Below, piece after piece: positions 1 through 8,649 of a DNA stretch of 64,000 nt (position 1 is the stretch's first letter; each line of letters opens with the position of its first letter). Position numbers and translations under genes: made by a program. This stretch comes from JBCDKH01 sp964388485 (GTDB lineage Bacteria > Planctomycetota > Phycisphaerae > Tepidisphaerales > Tepidisphaeraceae), in assembly GCA_964388485.1 (NCBI GenBank), contig CAYMAS010000009.1:44082-108081 (forward strand), given 5' to 3'. A model generated the notes under the pieces. The model made no database searches and had not been told where the DNA came from. It was given only the letters and a program-made list of their open reading frames with translations.

Positions 1-3000
1 TTCGTCTTCATGGGTTGGCGGTCGTCGCTGATCGTCGGCTCGACGTTGCCGCTGGTCTCGGCGAGCGTTCTATTCGCGCTGCTGCTCCTCGGCGGCGAAC
101 TGCACCAGATGGCGATTTTCGGCATGATCATCGCGTTGGGCCTGCTCATCGACAACGCGATCGTCGTCACCGACGAGGTCAACCAACACCTCGCCGCCGG
201 TGAAGAGCGCATCGACGCGGTGAAGCACGTCGTCAAGAAGTATTTCGCCCCGCTGTTGGCGAGCACGCTGACGACGGTGCTGGCCTTTGCGCCCATTGCC
301 CTGTTGCCCGGCAGCGGCGGCGATTTCATCAGCGGCATCGCCATCAGCGTGATCCTGGCGATCATCGGCTCGTTCGCCGTCGCCATGACCGTCATCGTCA
401 CGCTCGCCGGCCTGTTCGCAGCGAGGCCGCTCGAAGACCGGCCCGGTGCGTTCCGTCGCTTCCTCCGCAACGGCGTGCAGAGCGACCGCGTCACGTCGAT
501 CTATCGCGGGCTGCTGCGACTGGTCGTTCGCTTCCCGGTCGTCGCTGTCATCGCCCTGCTCTCGATGCCGGCGGCGGGCGTCATCCTCGGCGGCTCGCTC
601 GGCCAGAGCTTCTTTCCGCCGACGAGTCGCGACATGTTCGACCTGAAGGTCTGGCTGCCGCAGTCGGCGTCGATCGACAAGACACGCGAGTTGGCTGAAG
701 AGATCGACGCTGCCACGCGCCAGCTCGACGGCGTCGAGCGGCTCGACTGGCTCATCGGCGGCAGCTACCCGAGCGTCTACTACAACCTCGTCATGAACCA
801 GGACAACAGCCCGCACTACGCGCAGGCTGTCGTCCACACCACCGACGCCGCAACGACCGAACGCGTCCTCCGGCCGCTGCAGGACAAGCTCAGTCAAGAC
901 TTTCCCCAGGCACGCATCGTCGTCAACCCGTTCGGCCAAGGCCCGCCCGTCGCGGCGGACATCGAGTACCGCATCTTCGGCGACGATCTGCCGACGCTCC
1001 AACGCCTCGGCGAGCAGATGCGACTCAAGCTGCAGCAGCACCCGGACGTCCTCACCACGAACATGAGCGTCTCGCGCGGCCTGCCCAAGTTGTGGCTCGA
1101 CGCCGACGAAGACGAAGCCGACTTGGCCGGTCTCGACGCACGCGATCTCGCCGCCCAACTCGCAGGCAACCTCAGCGGCGTCGTCGGCGGCAGCGTCCTC
1201 GAAGGGCTCCAGGAGCTGCCGGTCCGCGTGCGTCAATCGAGCGACGGCAAGACGGATCTGGAGACGATCGCCTCCACCAGCTTCGCCGCCCCGAGTGGCG
1301 AGTTCGTCCCGCTCGAGGCCGTCGGCAACCTCGCGATGCGGCCGGCCGACACCGGCATCAGTCACTACGACGGCCTGCGCGTCAACACCGTCGAGGCCTA
1401 CACACGCGACGGTGCACTGCCGATCGACATCGCCAACTCGATTCTGCAGGAACTCGAAGACGAAGGCTTCACGCTCCCGCCCGGCTATCGCGTCGGGCTC
1501 GGTGGTGAGGTCGAGCAAAGCGGATCGTCGCAAAACAACCTCGCCAAGTTCGCCCCGGCGTTGCTGCTGACGATGGTCGCGACGCTCGTCCTCACCTTCC
1601 GCAGCGTCCGCATGGCCATGTTGCTCGGCGTCGTTGCCGCGTCTTGCGTCGGCTTCGCGATCATGTCGACTTGGAGCATCTCGCTGCCGTTCGGCTTCAA
1701 CACGATCCTCGGCACGCTCGGCCTCATCGGCGTGGCACTCAACGATTCGATCGTCGTCATCAGCTCCATCCGCGGCAACGACGCCGCCCGCAACGGTGAT
1801 CGCGAGGCACTCGTGAGCGAGATCATCGGTTGCACGCGGCACGTTCTATCGACGACGCTCACCACGCTCGGCGGCTTTGCGCCGCTGTTGCTACTCTCCG
1901 AAGGCGACTTCTGGCCGAGCCTGGCGATCGTGCTCTTCGGCGGCATCGTCGGGGCGATGCTGCTCGCCCTCTTCATGATCCCGGCGGCTTACGTGCTGCT
2001 ACATCCGCGGAAGTTCGGCCTGATCGGGCCCAAGGAGCACACACCCGCCTTCGCCAAGTTTGCCGCGGCGACGCTTGCGGTGGTGGTCGTCGCCGGATGC
2101 ACGGTCGGCCCTGACTACGAGGCACCGCCGGCTCACGAGCTTCCCGTAGCCGACGCTTATTTGCAGTCGACGACTCGCAACGCGAGCCCGATCCTGCCGG
2201 AAACACCCTGGTGGCGGCAGTACGACGACCCGACGCTCGAGCTGCTCGTCAGCGATGCCGTCGAGGCGAACAAGGATCTGGAAATTGCGGTGGCCCGACT
2301 TCGCGAAGCCCGCGCTCTAAGGCGTGCGGCGAGAGGCGGTTTCTTCCCGCAGGTCAGCGGCAGCGGTGCCTACGCCCGAACCCGCTTGAGCGAAAACGGC
2401 CCGGGCATCGGCCAGGCGGCGAACAACCTGCCCGGCATCGAGCTCGAACAGGATCTGTATCAAGTCGCCTTCGACGCCTCCTGGGAACTCGACGTCTTCG
2501 GCGGCACCCGGCGACGCGTCCAAGCCGCCGACGCTCGGGAGCAGGCGGCGATCGAGTCGACGCGGGACCTGGCGGTCATTGTCGCTTCGGAAGTCGTTCG
2601 CGAGTATGCCGAGCTTCGCGGCACGCAGACGCGACTGATCGTGGCGGAGCGGAATATCGACCTGCAAGAGCAGACGCTCGACCTCGTCCAACGCAAGCGT
2701 CAGGCGGGGCTCGTTCCCGAGAGCGATGTCGCCCGGGCGCAGACGCAGGTGGAGACGACGAAGGCCGCCCTGCCGCCGCTGCGGGCGGCACAGGCGGCGT
2801 CGATGGTGCGGCTCGCGACGCTCGTCGCCCAGCCCGCGCCCGACGTCGCACGAACGCTCAACCCGCCGATGAACGTGCCGCAACTGCCGCCGATGGCCGC
2901 GCTCGACGCCCCGGCCGATCTGCTGCGGCGTCGCCCGGACATCCGCCTGGCCGAACGCGAACTCGCCGCCGCCGTGGCCGACGTCGGGGTCGCGACGAGC

Positions 3001-3510
3001 GACCTCTACCCGACCTTCCGTCTCGTCGGCACCCTCGGACTTGAATCCGTCGACAGCGACGAATGGTTCGACGCTGCCAGTCGGTTCTGGCAGTTCGGCC
3101 CCGGCGTGACGCTGCCGCTCTTTACCGGCGGGCGACTGCGGGCGAACGTCGACGCCGCCGAGGCCCGGGCCGACGCATCGCTAGCCCGGTACGAGCAGAC
3201 GGTGCTGCTGGCGGTGGAGGAAGTCGAAACCGCCGCCGCCCGTCGACGCGAAGCCGAGGCGGAGGTGGTTCAACTCGACCGTGCCCTCGCCGCCGCGCGT
3301 CGCAGCGTGGAGCTGGCGACGGTCCTCTACGACCGCGGTTTGCGAGATTTTCAGGTGGTGCTCGACGCGCAGCAGGCGTTGGTGGATCTCGAAGACCGCC
3401 GCGCCGCCGTCGCCGCAGGGGCCGTCGGTGCCAGTGCGAGCCTCGCCAAAGCCCTCGGCGGCGGCTGGCGGGTGCTCGATCCGTTGGCCGCGGCGATTGA
3501 GGCAAATTGA
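1..3510 (+). CDS. RND efflux permease (C-terminal part) fused to an OprM/NodT-type outer-membrane lipoprotein; 5' end outside window
   Basis: The frame is open from base 1, so the N-terminal part of the pump is missing. Counting from the Met at base 10, residues 1-140 hold the TM4-6 region with GLLIDNAIVVTDEV, the proton-relay segment. A second periplasmic domain follows, then the last six membrane helices (about 500-670). Without a stop, the chain continues through a basic stretch (RKFGLIGPKEH), a hydrophobic run and a lipobox VVAGC with Cys 697 (codon 2098-2100), then TVGPDYEAPP and two outer-membrane-factor repeats to the end. RND pumps export drugs or metals, and the OMF forms the exit channel. 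These are normally separate genes. No ATG, GTG or TTG is placed to give the OMF its own signal peptide, so the fusion looks real. Lipoprotein signal peptidase could cut before Cys 697 and free the channel. The membrane-fusion protein should lie upstream. Confidence 0.85.
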   Translation, partial: FVFMGWRSSLIVGSTLPLVSASVLFALLLLGGELHQMAIFGMIIALGLLIDNAIVVTDEVNQHLAAGEERIDAVKHVVKKYFAPLLASTLTTVLAFAPIALLPGSGGDFISGIAISVILAIIGSFAVAMTVIVTLAGLFAARPLEDRPGAFRRFLRNGVQSDRVTSIYRGLLRLVVRFPVVAVIALLSMPAAGVILGGSLGQSFFPPTSRDMFDLKVWLPQSASIDKTRELAEEIDAATRQLDGVERLDWLIGGSYPSVYYNLVMNQDNSPHYAQAVVHTTDAATTERVLRPLQDKLSQDFPQARIVVNPFGQGPPVAADIEYRIFGDDLPTLQRLGEQMRLKLQQHPDVLTTNMSVSRGLPKLWLDADEDEADLAGLDARDLAAQLAGNLSGVVGGSVLEGLQELPVRVRQSSDGKTDLETIASTSFAAPSGEFVPLEAVGNLAMRPADTGISHYDGLRVNTVEAYTRDGALPIDIANSILQELEDEGFTLPPGYRVGLGGEVEQSGSSQNNLAKFAPALLLTMVATLVLTFRSVRMAMLLGVVAASCVGFAIMSTWSISLPFGFNTILGTLGLIGVALNDSIVVISSIRGNDAARNGDREALVSEIIGCTRHVLSTTLTTLGGFAPLLLLSEGDFWPSLAIVLFGGIVGAMLLALFMIPAAYVLLHPRKFGLIGPKEHTPAFAKFAAATLAVVVVAGCTVGPDYEAPPAHELPVADAYLQSTTRNASPILPETPWWRQYDDPTLELLVSDAVEANKDLEIAVARLREARALRRAARGGFFPQVSGSGAYARTRLSENGPGIGQAANNLPGIELEQDLYQVAFDASWELDVFGGTRRRVQAADAREQAAIESTRDLAVIVASEVVREYAELRGTQTRLIVAERNIDLQEQTLDLVQRKRQAGLVPESDVARAQTQVETTKAALPPLRAAQAASMVRLATLVAQPAPDVARTLNPPMNVPQLPPMAALDAPADLLRRRPDIRLAERELAAAVADVGVATSDLYPTFRLVGTLGLESVDSDEWFDAASRFWQFGPGVTLPLFTGGRLRANVDAAEARADASLARYEQTVLLAVEEVETAAARRREAEAEVVQLDRALAAARRSVELATVLYDRGLRDFQVVLDAQQALVDLEDRRAAVAAGAVGASASLAKALGGGWRVLDPLAAAIEAN

Positions 3511-3640
3511 TCTCGCCGATTCATCGAGTTTGTGACATGATCGGACCATGCCCACCCGACGCCTCGGCCTCCTCGCCGTCGCGGCTGCTACGGCGTCTGC
3601 CGTGGCAGGCACCGGTCCCGCACACCCGCTCATCACCACC

Positions 3641-5134
3641 ATGACCACCGCCACGCTCGAACCGCTCGAATCGCGTCGCCTGCTCTCAGCCACCACCACC
3701 GCCGTCGCCGACGCACCGGCCGACCTGCCGCCGGCGGGCAAGATCCTCTTCATCCGTGGTGCCGATCGCTCCGGCGGATTCCTCGAAGCCAACAACGACT
3801 TCGGCCGAACCGAGCAGCTGGCGAGCATCTTCAACGACCAGACGTTCGGCGGCAACCACGGCTGGGGCGAGCTGGCGACGGCGTTGGAGAATCACGGCTA
3901 CGAGCTGACGGAAGTCGCCGAGCCCATCGAAGCCGGAGCACCGGCGACGGGTCAGGTCGAAGGTGCGCCGTTGGACCTGGCGGCGCTCGACCTGCTGCAG
4001 TACGACGCCGTCGTCTTCGGTTCGAACAACGCGATCTACGGACCCGACGCCGTGGCGGTTTTCGAGGACTACGTGCGGCGTGGCGGCGGGACGCTGTTCA
4101 TCAGCGACGCCAACTTCGGCTCCGGCTGGGGCGACGCGCCGCGGAGCGATCAGCCGTTCCTCGACGTGCTCGGCTGGCAGATGAACCAGGATCGCGGCAC
4201 GTACAGCCTGATCCGCAACGATGGCGACTACGTCGTGCCGCAGCATCCGATTCTGATCGGCCCGGACCCGGCGACGACGACGGTCGACCGCTTCGACGGC
4301 GAAGGCGTGAGCCCGATCAACGTCGCCAACGCGACCGTCGGTCAGCGGCTGGTGGTGGCCAAGGGGCAGACCAGCGACGCCGACGGCGAACTCGGCCGCA
4401 ATCCGGGTCGGCCCGTGACAGACGACGACAGCTCCCTCGCTTCAGCACAGCTCGACGGCGGCCGGGTGGTCGGGCACTTCGACCGCAACACGTTCTTCAA
4501 CCAAAACGGTGCCGGCACGAACATCAACCGCTTCGACAACGAGCAGTACGCCCTGAACCTTTTCGACTTCGTATCCGGCCGGTTCGGCGACGAACGGGCC
4601 CCCGAAGCCGGTGCTGCCGTCGACCTCGAAACGCGGCAGGCGATCGTCTTCACGTTCGACGAAGATGTGGCGGAAACGGTGGATGCGAGCGACTTGTCGG
4701 TGATCAACCAGACCACTGGCCAGCCGGTTGACGCCAGCGACTTCGAGCTGGTCATCGACGACTTCGGCCGGCGGGCGACGTTCGTCTACGACGTCGACGC
4801 GCTCGGAACGCTGCCCGACGGCAACTACGTCGCGACGCTCGATGCCAGCGGCGTGACGGATCGCGTCGGCAATGCTCTGGCCGCACCGGCGTCGGTGAGC
4901 TTCCAGTTCCTCGCCGGCGACGCCGACGGCAGCGGCACGGTGGAACTGGCCGACTTCACCACGCTCCGCAACGGGTTCGGCAGCTCGCCCGCCACGTTCT
5001 CGACCGGCGACTTCAACTACGACGGCACCGTCGACCTGGCGGACTTCACCATCCTCCGCAACAACTTCGGCAACGCCCTCACCACGACCTCGCCCGTGTC
5101 GCTCTTTGCAGAGGACGAGCGCGAGCAGTCGTGA
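3641..5134 (+). CDS. Secreted LEPR-tagged protein with GATase1/DUF4350-like domain and dockerin-like EF-hand repeats
   Basis: The N-terminus LEPLESRRLLSA is the tag common on exported planctomycete proteins. I chose ATG 3641 because it puts the tag at residue 6; an in-frame ATG at 3548 would add 31 residues. Residues about 28-310 begin GKILFIRGADRSGG and include YDAVVFGSNNAIYG and RRGGGTLFISDAN, a Rossmann-like arrangement resembling ThuA/DUF4350 amidotransferase-like domains; no catalytic triad is certain. Next is an Ig-like segment (about 325-440, IVFTFDEDVAETVDASDL). The C-terminus carries two calcium-loop repeats, DADGSGTVELADF and DFNYDGTVDLADFTILRNNF, of the dockerin type I pattern. The latter is nearly identical to the repeats in the PEP-CTERM protein at 36624. 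The substrate or role is unknown. Confidence 0.75.
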   Translation: MTTATLEPLESRRLLSATTTAVADAPADLPPAGKILFIRGADRSGGFLEANNDFGRTEQLASIFNDQTFGGNHGWGELATALENHGYELTEVAEPIEAGAPATGQVEGAPLDLAALDLLQYDAVVFGSNNAIYGPDAVAVFEDYVRRGGGTLFISDANFGSGWGDAPRSDQPFLDVLGWQMNQDRGTYSLIRNDGDYVVPQHPILIGPDPATTTVDRFDGEGVSPINVANATVGQRLVVAKGQTSDADGELGRNPGRPVTDDDSSLASAQLDGGRVVGHFDRNTFFNQNGAGTNINRFDNEQYALNLFDFVSGRFGDERAPEAGAAVDLETRQAIVFTFDEDVAETVDASDLSVINQTTGQPVDASDFELVIDDFGRRATFVYDVDALGTLPDGNYVATLDASGVTDRVGNALAAPASVSFQFLAGDADGSGTVELADFTTLRNGFGSSPATFSTGDFNYDGTVDLADFTILRNNFGNALTTTSPVSLFAEDEREQS

Positions 5135-5286
5135 GAGCGACAGCTTCGGGCGGCCTCCGTGAGACGGTCGAACTGGTGATGTAGCAAGCTGCTCTTGCTC
5201 ATATCAACGCACTGGTGCGACGGTTCCGGAGCATTGTTGACGACGACCCGTCCCACCTGAAGCACCGGATCCGACTGTTGCTCCCT

Positions 5287-5371
5287 CCGTCATCCCGAGC
5301 GAAGCCGGGGGATCTCGCCTGAGCGTGTACGACTTCCAGGCGAGGTCTCTCGGCTTCGCTCGGGATGACGG
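5287..5371. repeat. Dispersed palindromic repeat, family 1, copy 1
   Basis: Inverted arms (5287-5320 and 5338-5371) built on CGTCATCCCGAGCGAAGCC and its complement enclose a short loop. Close copies lie at 10076, 13411, 43979 and 60727. This one sits between the convergent ends of the LEPR-tagged gene and katG. Short peptides predicted in it (containing IPSEAEG) are artefacts. The remainder of the 359-bp gap (5135-5493) holds the hairpin at 5412 and nothing else recognisable. Confidence 0.85.
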
Positions 5372-5411
5372 ATCCAGACTGCAGGGACGGATCGTGCAAA
5401 CTGCTCGAGAA

Positions 5412-5434
5412 GCCCACGGGATAAGCCCGTGGGC
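5412..5434. terminator. Hairpin between convergent genes, probable bidirectional terminator
   Basis: GCCCACGGG, five-base loop ATAAG, then CCCGTGGGC: a perfect 9-bp stem. It is followed on the plus strand by GTTCTT and on the minus strand by TTCTC. It lies 60 bp beyond the katG stop and downstream of the plus-strand gene ending at 5134, which suits termination in both directions. Confidence 0.6.
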
Positions 5435-5493
5435 GTTCTTGCTTGGACCAGGCTGAGCTTGAGCGAACCCGTCGGAGCGCTGAGCGCCCTCGC

Positions 5494-7743
5494 TCAATCG
5501 AAGCGGTCCAAGTTCATGACCTTGTCCCATGCCTTGACGAAGTCGCCCACGAACTTGTTGCCCGCGTCGTCGCTGGCATAGACCTCGGCCAGGGCTCGCA
5601 GCTGCGAGTCGTGCCCGAAGATGAGGTCGACGCTCGTGGCCATCCACTTCACCTCACCGGCGTTGCGGGGGACGCCTTCGAAGAAGTGGTCGCACTTGTC
5701 GCTCTTCGTCCACTCGACGCCCATGTCGAGCAGATTCGTGAAGAAGTCGTTCGTCAGGGTCTGGGGCCGATCCGTCAGCTGGCCAAGCGACTTGTGGCCG
5801 ACGGTGGTCCCCAGGACCCGCAGGCCGCCGATGAGGACGGTCATTTCCGGTGGCGTGAGCGTCAGGAGGTGGGCGCGGTCGACGAGCAATTCTTCACCGG
5901 GACGCTTGTGGTCCGGCGAGAGGTAGTTGCGGAAGCCGTCGGCGGTGACTTCGAGGTGGCCGAATGATTCGACGTCCGTCTGCTCCTGGGTCGCATCGGT
6001 TCGGCCCGGGCGGAACGGCACGACCATGTCGTAGCCGCCCTGCTTCGCCGCGGCTTCGATGGCAGCGCAGCCGCCGAGGACGACCGTGTCGGCGAAGCTG
6101 ATTTTGCGTTCGTTCGAGGCGTTCCAAGAGTCGGCGACCTGTTCCAGGACCGGCACGACCTTCGACAGCTCGTCGGGCTCGTTGATCGTCCAGCTCTTCT
6201 GCGGCTCGAGGCGAATCCGGCCGCCGTTGGCACCGCCCCGCTTGTCCGTGCCGCGAAAGCTCGACGCCGCCGCCCAGGCGGTGGTGACCAGCTGTGAGAT
6301 GCTCAGGCCGCTGTCGAGCAGCTTGCCCTTGAGCTGCTTGATGTCTTCGTCGTTCACGAGTTCGCCTTCAACGTCCGGCACCGGGTCCTGCCACAGCTGC
6401 GGCTCGGGCACTTCGGGCCCGAGCAGCCGCTCGTGCGGGCCCATGTCGCGGTGCGTGAGCTTGTACCAGGCACGGGCGAAGGCGTCGCTGAACTCGTCGG
6501 GGTTCTCGTGGAAACGCCTGGAAATCTTCTCGTATGCCGGGTCCTCGCGAAGCGACAGGTCCGTCGTGAACATCATCGGCTTGTGCTTCTTGCTCGCGTC
6601 GTGGGCGTCGGGGACGAGATCGCTTTCGTCGACCTCGCCGACCGGCTCCCACTGCACCGCCCCGCCGGGGCTCTTGACCTGCTGCCACTCGTACTTGAAG
6701 AGCTTGTCGAAGTAATCGTTGTCCCACTTGGCCGGCTCGCTGGTCCAGGCACCTTCGAGCTCACTGGTGATCGTGTGCTCGGCGTTGCCCTTGCCGAGGC
6801 GGTTGTTCCAGCCGAAGCCTTGATCTTCGATGGGTGCCCCTTCGGGTTCCGGGCCGACGTGATCCGCCGCCACGCCGGCCCCGTGGGCCTTGCCGAAGGT
6901 GTGTCCGCCGGCGACGAGGGCGACGGTTTCGTAGTCGTTCATCGCCATCCGGCCGAAGGTTTCGCGGATGTCGTGGGCGGACGCCTTAGGATCGTGGCTG
7001 CCGTTGGAGCCCTGGGGGTTGACGTAGATCAGGCCCATCTGGACAGCGCCCAGCGGCGTCTCGAGCATCCGCGTGCCGGGCTCGGAGTCGCCGTATCGCT
7101 CGTCGGCGAGCCACTGTTGTTCGGGGCCCCAGTAGATGGCGTCGTCGGGTTCCCACTTGTCGCGTCGTCCGCCGCCGAAGCCGAAGGTGGGCAGGCCCAT
7201 GGATTCGATGGCGACGTTGCCGGTGAGGATCATGAGGTCGCCCCAGGAGAGGCTTCGGCCGTACTTTTGCTTGACGGGCCAGATGAGTCGGCGGGCTTTG
7301 TCGAGGTTGGCGTTGTCGGGCCAGGAGTTGAGGGGTGCGAAGCGGAGCATGCCGCTGCCGGATCCGCCGCGGCCGTCGGTTTGGCGGTAGGTGCCGGCCG
7401 CGTGCCAGGCCATGCGGATCATGAAGGGTCCGTAGTGCCCGAAGTCGGCTGGCCACCAGTCGACGCTGGTGGTCAGGACCTTCTCGATGTCGGCTTTGAC
7501 TTCCTTGAGGTCGAGGGCTTGGAAGGCGGCGTCGTAGTCGAAGTCGGGGTCCATCGGGTCCGACAGGGTCGAGTGCTGGCGGAGGACGGCCAGGTCGAGG
7601 GCGTCGGGCCACCAGTCGCGATTCTTATGGCCGTTGGAGCCCAGGGCCAGGCCGGGAATGCCCATGACGGGGCAGCGTCCGGCGGAGGCGTTGGCGGATT
7701 CGTCGACGGTGGAGAAGCGTGAGTCGGCGGCGGTGGTGGACAT
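5494..7743 (-). CDS. katG: Catalase-peroxidase KatG
   Basis: The 749-residue length is that of full two-domain KatG. It degrades hydrogen peroxide and has broad peroxidase activity, with haem in the N-terminal domain. The distal site RMAWHAAGTYR gives Arg110, Trp113 and His114. The Tyr of GLIYVNPQG and the Met of RMAMNDYE are positioned for the Met-Tyr-Trp adduct, and GGHTFGKAHG supplies the proximal haem His. The C-terminal half repeats the fold without haem ligands, as usual. The start is the only ATG before the conserved N-terminus (MSTTAADSRF). It is transcribed alone. Two CACGTG-centred palindromes lie 150-235 bp upstream and could be control sites, but no OxyR or Fur gene is adjacent. 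Confidence 0.97.
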   Translation of the reverse strand: MSTTAADSRFSTVDESANASAGRCPVMGIPGLALGSNGHKNRDWWPDALDLAVLRQHSTLSDPMDPDFDYDAAFQALDLKEVKADIEKVLTTSVDWWPADFGHYGPFMIRMAWHAAGTYRQTDGRGGSGSGMLRFAPLNSWPDNANLDKARRLIWPVKQKYGRSLSWGDLMILTGNVAIESMGLPTFGFGGGRRDKWEPDDAIYWGPEQQWLADERYGDSEPGTRMLETPLGAVQMGLIYVNPQGSNGSHDPKASAHDIRETFGRMAMNDYETVALVAGGHTFGKAHGAGVAADHVGPEPEGAPIEDQGFGWNNRLGKGNAEHTITSELEGAWTSEPAKWDNDYFDKLFKYEWQQVKSPGGAVQWEPVGEVDESDLVPDAHDASKKHKPMMFTTDLSLREDPAYEKISRRFHENPDEFSDAFARAWYKLTHRDMGPHERLLGPEVPEPQLWQDPVPDVEGELVNDEDIKQLKGKLLDSGLSISQLVTTAWAAASSFRGTDKRGGANGGRIRLEPQKSWTINEPDELSKVVPVLEQVADSWNASNERKISFADTVVLGGCAAIEAAAKQGGYDMVVPFRPGRTDATQEQTDVESFGHLEVTADGFRNYLSPDHKRPGEELLVDRAHLLTLTPPEMTVLIGGLRVLGTTVGHKSLGQLTDRPQTLTNDFFTNLLDMGVEWTKSDKCDHFFEGVPRNAGEVKWMATSVDLIFGHDSQLRALAEVYASDDAGNKFVGDFVKAWDKVMNLDRFD

Positions 7744-7895
7744 GCCGCGACTCTAGAACCGACGGCTTTGGCAATTCCGTCCAAAAGGTGAACGACCTTG
7801 CAACGCCGGCGGACGGAAGTGGTCCGCGGCGTGGAGGTTTTCACCCTGAAACCGACCGCCGATGACACGCCGATGACACCGGCGGCGAGCTGATA

Positions 7896-7977
7896 GCGCT
7901 CCACGTGGAGCGCCTTTCGTCGCCGAAACCCCTGTAGCCGTGGCCAATCGAGGCTTTGCGCGCTCCACGCGGAGCGC
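7896..7977. promoter_or_regulatory. Pair of CACGTG/CACGCG-centred palindromes
   Basis: GCGCTCCACGTGGAGCGC at 7896-7913 is a perfect 18-bp palindrome. GCGCTCCACGCGGAGCGC at 7960-7977 is the same with one central change, 64 bp on. The core CTCCACGTGGAG differs from the common parS core TTCCACGTGGAA by one base per half-site. The pair lies in the 299-bp gap 7744-8042, downstream of the ParA/RHH cassette and upstream of katG. It may be a partition site, a katG operator, or a simple repeat. A direct repeat CGATGACAC also occurs at about 7861-7879. Nothing else is recognised in the gap. Confidence 0.45.
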
Positions 7978-8042
7978 CGAATCGGCGGATGCACCTTCCG
8001 CCGAAGACCCCGGCGGCCGCCAAGGCGCAGCGCGTCGAAGCG

Positions 8043-8630
8043 TCACGCCGCTTGTTGAAGGTCGCCCTGCTCGGTGGCGAGGTCGGCCAGCAGCCCGTCG
8101 TACCGACGTGCCAGTTCCCGGCCGTTGGTTTTGCTCATTGCTTTGGCGAGGACGAGGGCGACGTCCCGCTCCGCCTCCGTCGCGGCGACGGTGTCTTGAC
8201 GTGCGGGCGTCCGGCCGATCGGCGAGGCCTTGGCGGCTTGAAGGATCTCCTCTTCGCAGCTGAGCATGACCGTCAGCAACGCCCGAAAGGTGATCGCCTC
8301 TGGTAGCCGGCTGCGAAGGCCACGATTCATGAGGCGGACCAGGTCGGCGAGTTCGTCGCGACGGTCCTCGTCCATCGGCACGCGCAGATCCTGCCGCACC
8401 CCGCCGCGAAAAGTGTTGCTGATCGGCTCCGTCGGCTTGGCCTTCTTGCCCGGCTTGGCCGGGGCGATCTTCATCGCGGCAGGTGCCGCGGTGCCGCCTT
8501 CGGCTGGTGCCGTTTTGGGAGGTTCTTGGGGCGTTTCGGCTGGTTTGGACTTGCGGTCGAGGACCTGACGGGTCAGGCCGACGTTGAAGCTCAGCGGATT
8601 GAAGGCTTCGTCCTGGTTCTTGCGCTTCAT
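8043..8630 (-). CDS. Putative ribbon-helix-helix DNA-binding partner of ParA
   Basis: A 195-residue protein starting at ATG 8630, 19 bp after the parA stop, so the two are probably co-transcribed; upstream extension of the frame overlaps parA and is spurious. Residues 1-25 are ordinary. Residues 26-70 are rich in Pro, Ala and Lys and look disordered. Residues 78-130 read as strand RQDLRVPM, helix DEDRRDELADLVRLMN, turn, helix ITFRALLTVMLSCEEEI: the order of a ribbon-helix-helix domain as in ParG, Arc and MetJ. The C-terminal 60 residues are helical. A flexible tail plus RHH next to ParA is the layout of type Ib partition systems, where the RHH protein binds repeated centromere sites and represses its own operon. 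I infer this from pattern and context; no family match is certain. Confidence 0.55.
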   Translation of the reverse strand: MKRKNQDEAFNPLSFNVGLTRQVLDRKSKPAETPQEPPKTAPAEGGTAAPAAMKIAPAKPGKKAKPTEPISNTFRGGVRQDLRVPMDEDRRDELADLVRLMNRGLRSRLPEAITFRALLTVMLSCEEEILQAAKASPIGRTPARQDTVAATEAERDVALVLAKAMSKTNGRELARRYDGLLADLATEQGDLQQAA

Positions 8631-8649
8631 GGTGGAGTGGGTTGATGAC

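Noticed and set aside
5199..5417. Small genes giving peptides with IPSEAEGP, here and at 10033, 13400 and 43967
   Set aside because: They are translations of the family 1 palindromic repeat and have no start or ribosome-site support.
6433..7722. Long plus-strand frame opposite katG
   Set aside because: KatG is unambiguous; the frame is a codon-bias shadow rich in Val, Gly and Ala.
7896..7913. True parS site
   Set aside because: The core differs from the common parS consensus in each half and no ParB gene is adjacent, so it is reported only as parS-like.
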